This document shows positions 25,092 through 33,311 of a stretch of DNA of 64,000 bases, one piece after another. The stretch covers positions 124,001 through 188,000 of the forward strand of contig CAVTOY010000014.1 of NCBI GenBank assembly GCA_963736445.1, read 5' to 3'. A program made the position numbers and the translations under genes. Source of the DNA: Thiosocius sp963736445 (lineage in GTDB: Bacteria; Pseudomonadota; Gammaproteobacteria; Chromatiales; Chromatiaceae). The notes under the pieces are model-generated. The model was not told the origin of the DNA, made no database searches, and saw nothing but the letters and a program-made list of their open reading frames with translations. How positions within the stretch are numbered: the first letter of the stretch is position 1; each line of letters begins with the position of its first letter.

Positions 25092-25751
25092 TCAGGCTAA
25101 CCGGTTGGACTCCACCGTCGCATGGATCTGCTGGACCAAGCCGGTCTCCAGTTTCAACGCGCCCGCCAGCGTATCCAGATAGATCTTTTCCGGCGCCGAG
25201 GGTGGCTCGAGCATCAACATGGAGGCGGCGTATACCTCGGCGGCATGCTCCGGCGAATCGACGTCTCCCGCCAGCGCCGCGACATCCAGGGGCCGCGAAT
25301 ACTCTTCGAACAAAAAGGCCTTGTCGTCGGCGGGGAGGCCGAGCCCGTTGATCTGGTTCAGGATGGTCTGACTCTCCTGGGTGTCGATCTGGCCATCGGC
25401 CTTGGCCGCCGAGATCATCGCCCGGGCCAGCAGCATGCTCAGCGCGTTCGTGCCGGCGGCATCGCTTGCCCGCGGCAGGAATACCCCATCGGCAGGCGGC
25501 GTTTCGATGTCGCCTACGGTCCCCTGGCCCGACGAGGACTGCCCCGTCCCGCTCTGATAGCTTTGCCAGGCCTTATAAGCCACACCACCGACGAGTGCTA
25601 GCCCACCCAGTTTCAGCGCAGACCCGGCCATCTTCCTGCCCTTTTTTCCACTCAGCATACTGGCCAGAGCACCGCCCGCAAGACCGCCCGCAAAGCCGCC
25701 GGCGGCTCCGCTCCCAACCAACTGGTCGAGCAGACGTTTTGCATCGATCAT
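25092..25751 (-). CDS. DUF533 / TerB-like membrane-associated protein
   Basis: A 219-residue protein. ATG 25751 (MIDAKRLLDQLVGSG) has AGGAG 8 nt upstream and is preferred over an upstream start. A Gly/Ala-rich segment (about 14-35) and a hydrophobic helix (about 45-60) suggest membrane association. The C-terminal DUF533 domain has a TerB-like helical fold with acidic motif SAAKADGQIDTQE. E. coli YebE is of this family; the function is unknown. It follows TelA and XpaC on the same strand, so this may be a three-gene envelope stress unit. Confidence 0.85.
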   Translation of the reverse strand: MIDAKRLLDQLVGSGAAGGFAGGLAGGALASMLSGKKGRKMAGSALKLGGLALVGGVAYKAWQSYQSGTGQSSSGQGTVGDIETPPADGVFLPRASDAAGTNALSMLLARAMISAAKADGQIDTQESQTILNQINGLGLPADDKAFLFEEYSRPLDVAALAGDVDSPEHAAEVYAASMLMLEPPSAPEKIYLDTLAGALKLETGLVQQIHATVESNRLA

Positions 25752-25814
25752 CTGTCTTTCTCCTAAAACCTTGTAGATGGACCATTCGGACGCCACAGGG
25801 TTCCGCGACCGTGT

Positions 25815-26951
25815 TCAGGAGGCCCCCGGCATCGCCTGTTCGCGCGCGCTCGCCGCAGCGAGGGAATCACGCAGCTGCTTCTCCAGCGCCTTGAGCTCGG
25901 CGTTGGCCTTGACCCGGGCGGCACGTCCCGCATCGGCGATCTGCAGGCTGTCCTCGATAGTGGCGATCAGGGCCGCGTTCGCCTCGCTTACTGCCTCGAT
26001 ATCGAACACGCCGCGCTCGATCTGGCGACGGGTCTCGGCGTTGGCCTCACGCAGGTTATCGGCATTGGCGCGCAGCAGGTCATTGGTCAGGTCCGAGGCC
26101 GCGGCCACCGCCTCGGCCGCGTCGCGCGAACGATGGATGGTCAGCGCCTGAGCGAGTTGCTGGCGCCACAGCGGCACCGTGTTGACCAGCGTCGAGTTGA
26201 TTTTGCCCACCAGCGCCTTGTCGTTCTCCTGCACCAGACGGATACTGGGCAGACTCTGCATGCTGACCTGCCGAGTGAGGCGCAGGTCGTGTATCCGCCG
26301 CTCCAGGTCGTCGCGAACCGCACGCAAGTCGCGCAAGTGCTGCGCGGCCAGCGTATCGTCACCCTCGGCGACGGCCGCGGCCTGCTGCGGGATCACTTGG
26401 TTATCCAATTCCCTCAACTTTTCCTCCCCCGCCGCGATGTAGTCCTCCAGAGTGTGAAAATAATCGAGATTGGCCGCATACAGGCGGTCGAGCGATTCGA
26501 TATCGACCAGCAGACCGGTCTTGTGCTGTTCCAGGCGCCCGGTGATATCCTCGATCTGGTCTCGGACGTGTTCGTAGCGCTGCAACACCTTGGCCGCGTC
26601 CCGCCCCTTGCCGAGCAGACGATCGAACCATCCGCCCTTGCGATTCGGGTCGAGACCGCTGAGATCAAAGCCGCGCAGGGTCAGCACCATATCGTTGAGG
26701 GCCTCGCCGGCGGGCCCAACGTCTTTGGCGCGCACCCGCTCGAGCATGCTGTCCGACACGGTAGTCAGCTGCTCCTGCGCGGCGCTGCCGAAGAACAGCA
26801 CCGAGTGGCTATCGTTCAGGTCGAGGTCGGCCAGCAAGGCGCCGACCTTGGCCGGTTCCAACGACCCGGTTGTCGCCATCGGATCGGGCAGCGAGGCCGC
26901 CTGCTCGCCGGGCTCAAGGAAATCGGTGTTTGGTTCGCTGGGTGGTTGCAT
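25815..26951 (-). CDS. telA: TelA/KlaA-type toxic anion resistance protein
   Basis: A 378-residue protein of the TelA family (PF05816). The start is ATG 26951, with GGAGGT 8 nt upstream. It is largely helical and coiled-coil, with family motifs RGFDLSGLDPNRKGGWFDRLLG near residue 90 and VPLWRQQLAQALT near 265. TelA proteins were named from tellurite resistance but probably act in general envelope or cell-division stress, usually paired with XpaC as here. There is no signal peptide, so it is cytoplasmic. Confidence 0.9.
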   Translation of the reverse strand: MQPPSEPNTDFLEPGEQAASLPDPMATTGSLEPAKVGALLADLDLNDSHSVLFFGSAAQEQLTTVSDSMLERVRAKDVGPAGEALNDMVLTLRGFDLSGLDPNRKGGWFDRLLGKGRDAAKVLQRYEHVRDQIEDITGRLEQHKTGLLVDIESLDRLYAANLDYFHTLEDYIAAGEEKLRELDNQVIPQQAAAVAEGDDTLAAQHLRDLRAVRDDLERRIHDLRLTRQVSMQSLPSIRLVQENDKALVGKINSTLVNTVPLWRQQLAQALTIHRSRDAAEAVAAASDLTNDLLRANADNLREANAETRRQIERGVFDIEAVSEANAALIATIEDSLQIADAGRAARVKANAELKALEKQLRDSLAAASAREQAMPGAS

Positions 26952-26986
26952 GGTCACGGACCTCCAGGTCGCTGTGTGCCGTCTGT

Positions 26987-27889
26987 TCAGGTTATGCCTT
27001 CGCGCTCGAGCTGCTTGCGCAGCACCTCGATCTGCACATCCAGATCGAATGCATCGTGCTCGGCGAGTCGATTGAGCTGTCGCCCGAAGACGGTCTCGAT
27101 ATCGGTCAATACGTTGCGGAAATTTTGCTCGAGTTCCTGGCCACGTGCCAAGCGGTGCGTCTGCGCATAGCGGCTCGCCACCCGTTCGGCGCCTTCGAGG
27201 TACACGTTGAGGAACTTGCGCGCACGAAACCGCTCTTCTGGCCGCGCAACGACCTGCTCGAGCACGGCCCGCCCCTGACCGGCGATGCGATGCAGGCGCT
27301 GCTCGAGTTCCCGGTTGCCGATACGCAAGGCCGCCTTTTCGATCGCCAGGATTCGCAGTTCGGCCTGGGCCAGAGCCTTCTGCAGGGTCTCGTCGCGGAC
27401 CGCTGCACGCGGCGCACCTAGTACCGCCTGCGGCCGCGGCAGTCGATAGGTCAGATGAAAACCCGCAATGGCCAGCAGGCCAAACGCCGCGCTCACCCAT
27501 GTATCCTGCCCGACCGCGCCGAAGGCCGCCAGCGCGGTCCCTGCAGCGACCGCCAGCGCCGCCAGGTATTTGTACGGCAGGCCCCAGGAGCGCGTAAAGC
27601 GGCGCTCCGGCGCGACGAGCTCCTCGAGGATGCCCCGTCGATTGAGCACGCCTCCGACCACGATCATTGCAAACGCCGTCCCGGCCGAGAGGGCCGCGGC
27701 GAGCTGACCGCTGGCCAGCGAGACCAAGGTTGCAAAGGCCAGCGGCGTAGCAAGGACATAGAGGAGCGCGCCGCGCAGCCCCAGGCGCGAACGTCGCCAG
27801 GCCGAAAAATGATCGCGTGCGTCTCGCGCCGCCTTCAGCAGGGCGTCAAGGCGCGGATCCATCTGCTGGCTCTGCCGTTCAGAAGGCAT
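26987..27889 (-). CDS. xpaC: XpaC-like protein (BCIP hydrolysis family)
   Basis: A 300-residue membrane protein of the XpaC family (5-bromo-4-chloroindolyl phosphate hydrolysis protein). The N-terminal half has several hydrophobic helices (about 42-85 and 108-145). The C-terminal half is a soluble coiled helix bundle resembling TelA's partner region. The biochemical role is unproven; the family name comes from an old Bacillus phenotype. It lies 35 nt upstream of telA and is the first gene of the leftward trio. Confidence 0.85.
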   Translation of the reverse strand: MPSERQSQQMDPRLDALLKAARDARDHFSAWRRSRLGLRGALLYVLATPLAFATLVSLASGQLAAALSAGTAFAMIVVGGVLNRRGILEELVAPERRFTRSWGLPYKYLAALAVAAGTALAAFGAVGQDTWVSAAFGLLAIAGFHLTYRLPRPQAVLGAPRAAVRDETLQKALAQAELRILAIEKAALRIGNRELEQRLHRIAGQGRAVLEQVVARPEERFRARKFLNVYLEGAERVASRYAQTHRLARGQELEQNFRNVLTDIETVFGRQLNRLAEHDAFDLDVQIEVLRKQLEREGIT

Positions 27890-28178
27890 GGATAAAGGCC
27901 TGGCATGAAACTAGGCCCACACTGGCCAGCAGAACAAGGGTTCCGAAAATTCGCACCAACACGGCCGTTCGGCTCCTGACTCAAACGAGAAGTTTACACA
28001 AACAGGGATTTTGTTCAGGTCTTATCCCTATATGCGGGTGTCAAACGCATTTTTCCAGTGCTGACAGCCACGTCGCGCACAGGGCTTTCGGCGATTTTGC
28101 TGCCCATGACCGTTGCGCATGCCGCGATTCGCGTTGCTGGCGTCACAACAATTTCGGGCTGGGAGCCCACGCGGACCA

Positions 28179-28198
28179 ACCTTAGGTAATGCTAAGGT
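28179..28198 (+). promoter_or_regulatory. Hairpin enclosing the apparent OPT start codon
   Basis: ACCTTAG (28179-28185) and CTAAGGT (28192-28198) form a perfect 7-bp stem. The loop GTAATG holds the ATG at 28189-28191. Either it hides the start from ribosomes or the true start lies further downstream. The remainder of 27890-28178 shows no gene. Confidence 0.35.
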
Positions 28199-29970
28199 CC
28201 GGGGTTCGCCAGAGCAGCGGGATCCCGATTTTGCCAACCTTCAGACACCTCACCCTGCGCGCCGTTGTCAGCGGCGTGCTGATCGGGGCCCTGCTGACGC
28301 CCTGCAATATCTACTCCGGACTGAAGATCGGCTGGTCGTTCAATATCTCCATCATTGCACTGCTGCTCGCCACCGGTTTCTGGACCCTGCTTGCACGCCT
28401 GCGGTTGGCCGACCGGCTCGGCGCTGGTGAAGCCAATATCACGCAGACCACCGCCTCGTCATCGGCCAACATCATCTCCGGCGGTCTGGTGGCCCCGATC
28501 CCCGCCCTGGCGATGCTCTCGGGCGGCAATCTGGCATCGACACAGCTCATCCCGTGGGTATTTGCGGTCAGTTTTCTTGGTATCTGGGTGGCGTGGTATC
28601 TGCGGACATCGCTGATCCTGCGCAGCGATCTGCCCTTTCCGACCGGTCGTGCCACGGCGGAGACGCTGCTCGAGATCTTCGACAGGGGTCGCGAGGCCGC
28701 GCTCAAGCTGCGGGTGCTGCTGAGCGCGACGCTAATAGCCGGTATTCTGAAGTGGCTCGACAGCGGCCTCTTCAGCCTGCCGCGGCCGAGCCTCGGCTTT
28801 GTCCTGCCGGCCGCCGGCAAGCTGTCTGGTTTCGGCGGCATCAGCGCGAAGAACCTGACCTTCACCTTGGATCCCTCGCTGATGCTGGCCGGCTTCGGCG
28901 CGATCATTGGCTTCCGCGCCGGTATCTCACTGCTCCTCGGTGGGATCATCTCCTGGGGTCTGCTGGGTCCCTGGGGGCTGACCCAGGGATTCATCGCGCC
29001 CGGCGTCGATGACCTCGACTCCAGCTGGTTCGCCACCATGATCGAGTGGTTGCTTTGGCCGGGCGTCTCCCTAATGGTGGGCGCCGCATTGACGCGTTTT
29101 ACACTGCAGGCGCTCAGCAACCGCAAGGCCTCGCGCCCCAGTATCGGCGATGTCGGCAGCGACGGCGCCCGAATCCCGAGGATGATCGGACTCGCAGCGG
29201 CCAGCGCGCTGGTGGTGGTTGCGCAGGTCTGGATCTTCGGCATTCACTGGTTGATCGCGACCCTGGCGGTGCCGATCGCGTTCCTGCTCGCCATGGTGGC
29301 ATCGCGCGTCGTCGGCGAGACGGGTATTCCGCCGATCGGCGCCATCGGCAAGGTCTCGCAGCTGACTACCGGCGTCACCGCACCCGGCGAGACCACCGCC
29401 AATCTGATCGGTGCCAACGTAGCCGGCGGCGCCGCAGGTCAAAGCGCCGATCTCCTCAACGATCTCAAGGTCGGCCATATGATCGGTGCACCACCGCAGC
29501 CGCAGATTGTCGCGCAGTTCTTTGGCATTCTCACCGGCAGCCTGGTAGGCAGCGTAGTCTACCTGCATCTGATCCCGGATCCGGCCGGTATGCTGATCAC
29601 CGACGAATGGCCGGCACCGGCTGTCGCCACCTGGAAGGTGGTGGCCGAGAGCCTTGGCGGTGGACTGACGGCGATCCCGACCAGCGCCCTGTGGGCCATC
29701 GCACTGGGTGGCGTCTGTGGTGCGGCCGGGGCCTGGCTGCAGCATTACCGCGCCCCGCGCTGGCTTCCGAATATGCCCGCCCTGGGGTTGGCCATGGTGA
29801 TCCCGGCATCGATCGCCATCACTATGTTCCTGGGTAGTCTGATCGCCAGGCTGCTCGAACGCTTTCGACCCAACCTGGCACAGCGCTTCACCATTGCCGC
29901 GGCATCTGGATTGATCGCCGGGGAGAGCCTGAGCGGCGTCGCGCGGGCACTGCTGGGGATCTTCGGTTGA
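28189..29970 (+). CDS. OPT family transporter
   Basis: A protein of about 593 residues with some 14-16 membrane helices, of the oligopeptide transporter (OPT) family. Visible are RAVVSGVLIGALLTPCNIYSGLKIGW near the start, TQTTASSSANIISGG near residue 85, and VGETGIPPIGAIGKVSQLTTG near 375. OPT proteins import peptides or metal chelates by proton coupling; the substrate is not predictable. The start is uncertain: the ATG lies in a hairpin loop without a ribosome site, and a later TTG is possible. It converges with the PilZ gene. Confidence 0.88.
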   Translation: MLRSGVRQSSGIPILPTFRHLTLRAVVSGVLIGALLTPCNIYSGLKIGWSFNISIIALLLATGFWTLLARLRLADRLGAGEANITQTTASSSANIISGGLVAPIPALAMLSGGNLASTQLIPWVFAVSFLGIWVAWYLRTSLILRSDLPFPTGRATAETLLEIFDRGREAALKLRVLLSATLIAGILKWLDSGLFSLPRPSLGFVLPAAGKLSGFGGISAKNLTFTLDPSLMLAGFGAIIGFRAGISLLLGGIISWGLLGPWGLTQGFIAPGVDDLDSSWFATMIEWLLWPGVSLMVGAALTRFTLQALSNRKASRPSIGDVGSDGARIPRMIGLAAASALVVVAQVWIFGIHWLIATLAVPIAFLLAMVASRVVGETGIPPIGAIGKVSQLTTGVTAPGETTANLIGANVAGGAAGQSADLLNDLKVGHMIGAPPQPQIVAQFFGILTGSLVGSVVYLHLIPDPAGMLITDEWPAPAVATWKVVAESLGGGLTAIPTSALWAIALGGVCGAAGAWLQHYRAPRWLPNMPALGLAMVIPASIAITMFLGSLIARLLERFRPNLAQRFTIAAASGLIAGESLSGVARALLGIFG

Positions 29971-29978
29971 ACCGACGC

Positions 29979-30006
29979 CTGGCCGGCTGGTGAGATTTCC
30001 AGGTTA
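29979..30006. repeat. Palindromic repeat, partly deleted (copy 4)
   Basis: It consists of CCTGG, then CCGGCTG, then GTGAGATTTCCAGGTTA. Compared with the perfect copy at 18001 it keeps the loop and right arm but has lost most of the left arm. Read on the minus strand, TAA of TAACC is the stop codon of the PilZ gene (30004-30006). It lies between convergent genes. Confidence 0.55.
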
Positions 30007-30405
30007 CGGCTTGAGGTGTGTCTGACGCGCCTGTTCCACCAGCTCAGTGATGGCACGTTGCTGCGTAGCATCCGGTGCGACAAACGCCACGGCCGCAACA
30101 TACTGATCGAGCGCAAGACGACGAACAAATACCGCCCGGCAGGCCAGGCCTCGACCGGCGGCCACCGCCGGGACGTCCTCCACCGAAGAATCGGGCACCC
30201 CCGGCAGGCTGACCCACAGGTGATCGCCCGGGGTCAGCACCGTACCGCCCTGCGCGAGTGCAGTGACCGCCGCGCGGCTCATCGTTAGACCGAGTCCCGA
30301 GACCGAGATCTCGCAGGACTGCACCGACGCGCGATAGCCATCCGGGCCGTGCACGCCGACCGGCAGGGTGAACTGATAACGCGGGTATAGGCGACGCTCT
30401 TGCAT
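30004..30405 (-). CDS. PilZ domain protein
   Basis: A 133-residue single-domain PilZ protein, a predicted cyclic di-GMP receptor. The N-terminal RRLYPRY supplies the RxxxR ligand motif at residues 4-8. The second motif reads EISVSGLG, with Glu where the (D/N)xSxxG consensus has Asp or Asn, so binding should be checked. It stands alone between convergent genes; its output partner is unknown, though msh pili are an obvious candidate. Confidence 0.82.
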   Translation of the reverse strand: MQERRLYPRYQFTLPVGVHGPDGYRASVQSCEISVSGLGLTMSRAAVTALAQGGTVLTPGDHLWVSLPGVPDSSVEDVPAVAAGRGLACRAVFVRRLALDQYVAAVAFVAPDATQQRAITELVEQARQTHLKP

Positions 30406-30532
30406 TGCCCCGATAGTCTAGCGATCTGTCATGCGAATATCACCCGACCAAGGGTAGGTTACGCATACTGGGTAATCATGGCGCGACCTCTCCGGCAGAT
30501 CACAAGACCCACCCGCCGCCGGGCCCGCGCCG

Positions 30533-32446
30533 TCAATCGTTTTCCCGTTCAAGATCGCAACAGTGCGACCCGCTCGCCTGCTCGGCGGATCGCTCGAGGA
30601 CGGCGCCGGTGACGGCATTTGGTCGATAGGTCGTGCAGCCCTTGAGCCCCTGCTGGTAGGCCTTTAGGTAGATCGCGTGAAATGCATCGAAATCGAGACT
30701 CGCGGGGACATTGATGGTCTTGGAGATCGCATTGTCGACCCAGGGCTGCAGCGCGGCCTGCATGGCCAAATGGGCATCGGGGGACAGTTGCTGGGCGTCG
30801 ACGAAGCAGTCGGGCAAGGGTCGGTCGCCGTATCGCTCGCGCCAGTGGCGCAGCGCAAAGTCGGTCAGCTTGTGCCAGGCGGGGGAGCCGTCCCTGCCGC
30901 GTACCCGACGGCGGTATTCGAAGTCGAACACCGGTTCGATGCCGCTCGAGACATTGTTCGCCAACAGGCTGATGGTGCCGGTCGGCGCGATCGCAGTGAG
31001 ATGACTGTTGCGCAGCCCCTGCTCGGTGATGCCCTGGCGAATGTCGGCCGGCAGACGCTGAATAAAGGGTCGCCGCAGCAGGGCATCACGTTCGAAGAAG
31101 GGGAAGCTGCCCTTTTCGGCCGCCAGTTCGATCGAGGCCCGGTAGGCACTGTGGCAGACGGTCTGCATCGTGCGCGCCGCCAGCTGCCGGGCATCGGCCG
31201 AGGCATAGTGCTGGCCGAGCATAATCAGGGTGTCGGCCAGGCCGGTGAGGCCGAGCCCGATACGTCGGCTGCCCCGCGCCTGCTGCGCCTGCGCCGACAG
31301 CGGGAAACGCGACAGATCAATAACGTTGTCGAGCAGTCTGACAGCGGTCACCGCGGCCTGCGCGATGCCCTCCAGATCGAGAACGGCCCCGGCGGTAAAG
31401 GGCTCCCGAACGAAGCGGGTGAGATTGATCGACCCCAGGTTGCAGGCTCCGTAGGGCGGCAGCGGGATCTCACCGCAGGGATTGGTCGCGCTGATGTGCT
31501 CGCGGTAGCCGAGATTGTTCTGCTGATTGATGCGGTCGACGAACAGCACACCGGGTTCGGCAAAATCATAGGTCGCGCGCATGATGCGGTCCCATAATGC
31601 CCTTGCCGGCACCTCGCGCAGCACCAGACAGGGCACGGCCTCGGCATGGCCCGGCCAGCGGCGCAGCACCTCTCGGCGTCCGGCGCGATGCTCACCACCA
31701 CCCAAGCCTTCGGCCGGAAAGACCAGCGGCCACGCGACATCGTCCTCTACCGCCTGCATGAAGGCATCGCTGATCAGCACCGAGAGATTGAAGTTGCGCA
31801 GTTGACCCCCGCGCTGCTTGGCCACGATGAAGGACTCGATATCGGGGTGATCGCAGCGCAGCGTGGCCATCATGGCGCCGCGTCGCGCCGCGGTCGACAA
31901 CAGCGTCTCGCACATGCTGTCCCATATCCGCATGAACGACACTGGACCGGAGGCGACACCGCCGACGCGCCAGGCGGGGGTGCCGGCGGGTCGCAGCGTG
32001 GAGAAGTCATACCCGACGCCGCCGCCGAGCTGCATGGTCAGCGCACCCTCCTTCAGCGCCTCGAAGATGCCGGCCATGGAATCTTCGATGGTACCCATCA
32101 CAAAACAGTTGAATAGCGTGACATCGAATTCGGTGCCCGCCCCGGCCAGGATGCGCCCGCCCGGCAGGAAGCAAAAATCCTGCAACAGGGAGAAAAAACG
32201 CCGCTCCCATTCTTGGCGTTCCTGTCGCTCCTGGCCGGCCAGCGCCTGCGCTACGCGACGCCAGGTGTCCTGCAGTTCGCGATCACGGACCACACCACCC
32301 ACGCGATAGCGGTAGCGGCCGTCCCAGATCAATTCGGCGATGTCTGTCTCGAAGGGTGCACTAGCCTTCACGGCAGGCGCGCGCGCCACAGTATCTGCAT
32401 CGGGTGGCGGTGTTTCGAGCACGTTGGCGAGGTCAATTCCAATCAA
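30533..32446 (-). CDS. nrdJ: Adenosylcobalamin-dependent ribonucleotide reductase (class II)
   Basis: A 637-residue class II ribonucleotide reductase that makes deoxyribonucleotides with vitamin B12 instead of oxygen or a tyrosyl radical. The redox cysteine is in LFNCFVMG (Cys114). The finger-loop active site reads NPCGEIPLPPYGACNLGSINL from about residue 324 (N-x-C-x-E), and the C-terminal CC pair lies in SGSHCCDLE. Its ATG overlaps the pcm stop by ATGA. Class II enzymes suit low or changing oxygen, which fits a sulfur-oxidizer lifestyle (inference). Confidence 0.94.
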   Translation of the reverse strand: MIGIDLANVLETPPPDADTVARAPAVKASAPFETDIAELIWDGRYRYRVGGVVRDRELQDTWRRVAQALAGQERQERQEWERRFFSLLQDFCFLPGGRILAGAGTEFDVTLFNCFVMGTIEDSMAGIFEALKEGALTMQLGGGVGYDFSTLRPAGTPAWRVGGVASGPVSFMRIWDSMCETLLSTAARRGAMMATLRCDHPDIESFIVAKQRGGQLRNFNLSVLISDAFMQAVEDDVAWPLVFPAEGLGGGEHRAGRREVLRRWPGHAEAVPCLVLREVPARALWDRIMRATYDFAEPGVLFVDRINQQNNLGYREHISATNPCGEIPLPPYGACNLGSINLTRFVREPFTAGAVLDLEGIAQAAVTAVRLLDNVIDLSRFPLSAQAQQARGSRRIGLGLTGLADTLIMLGQHYASADARQLAARTMQTVCHSAYRASIELAAEKGSFPFFERDALLRRPFIQRLPADIRQGITEQGLRNSHLTAIAPTGTISLLANNVSSGIEPVFDFEYRRRVRGRDGSPAWHKLTDFALRHWRERYGDRPLPDCFVDAQQLSPDAHLAMQAALQPWVDNAISKTINVPASLDFDAFHAIYLKAYQQGLKGCTTYRPNAVTGAVLERSAEQASGSHCCDLEREND

Positions 32447-33096
32447 TGGCCCCCGGTCAGCGGTACGAATGCCACCGGCAGGATTTCGTGGGTCTCGAGT
32501 TCGCCATCGGCCCCCTTTTCCAGCAGCCGCAGTTCCTGTCCGAACGCCGGCTCACCGACCGGGATGACGAGCCGCCCGCCGGCTACGAGCTGTTCGATCA
32601 ACGGCGGCGGCACCGCAGGGGCCGCGGCGGTCACCAGGATGGCATCGAACGGCGCGCGTTCGGGCCAGCCGTGATAGCCGTCGCCGGTCCGCAGATGGAC
32701 GTTTTGGTAACCCAGTCTGTGCAGGCGCTCGGCCGCGAGCTGGGCCAGTGGGGGGACGATCTCGATTGAATACACCTCTGCCGCCAGCTCCGCCAGGATC
32801 GCGGTCTGGTAACCGGAACCCGTGCCCACCTCGAGGACCCGGGATTCTCGGGTCGGCCTCGCCAGATCGGTCATCAGGGCAACGATGTAGGGCTGCGAGA
32901 TCGTCTGGCCATGTCCGATGGGCAGCGGTCCATTGTCATACGCATGGCCACGCAATTCCGCACCGACGAACGCATGCCGCGGGACATTGCGCATCGCCGC
33001 CAGCACGGCATCGTCGAGCTTGTCGCGTTTGATATAGCGCCGAGTGAGATCCACTTCGGCGTCGATATCCTGCAGCATGCGTTTGAGATCTTGCAT
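32443..33096 (-). CDS. pcm: Protein-L-isoaspartate O-methyltransferase
   Basis: A 217-residue repair methyltransferase that methylates isoaspartyl residues in aged proteins using SAM. The start is ATG 33096 (MQDLKRMLQDIDAEV). NGPLPIGHGQTISQPYIVALM is the family substrate motif, and LEVGTGSGYQTAIL is the SAM loop. It is coupled to nrdJ downstream and divergent from ahcY, whose product removes the SAH this enzyme makes. A short hairpin (CAAGTC/GACTTG near 33174-33190) lies upstream. Confidence 0.95.
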   Translation of the reverse strand: MQDLKRMLQDIDAEVDLTRRYIKRDKLDDAVLAAMRNVPRHAFVGAELRGHAYDNGPLPIGHGQTISQPYIVALMTDLARPTRESRVLEVGTGSGYQTAILAELAAEVYSIEIVPPLAQLAAERLHRLGYQNVHLRTGDGYHGWPERAPFDAILVTAAAPAVPPPLIEQLVAGGRLVIPVGEPAFGQELRLLEKGADGELETHEILPVAFVPLTGGH

Positions 33097-33311
33097 AAGG
33101 CCTGGCGTCCGTTGTGAAAGATGGCAACCTGTCGGACTTAACACTGTTTGGCCGCAAATCCCTGGATAGCGGTCAAGTCCGAAAGACTTGCTAGCCCCCT
33201 ATTAACTATAGTGGCGCTGCGGCATCGGTCGCTACACGCACCCCTGGGAACATGCTAAAAGGTCGATTCCCGGACCCCCTGATACGCCTGCAGCCGTCGA
33301 GGATCGCGCCC

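Noticed and set aside
33140..33311. Possible SAH riboswitch upstream of ahcY (GGCGCTGCGGC segment)
   Set aside because: The start resembles the motif, but the conserved AGGCTCGG block and the matching 3' stem are not found. A covariance-model search (RF01057) would decide.
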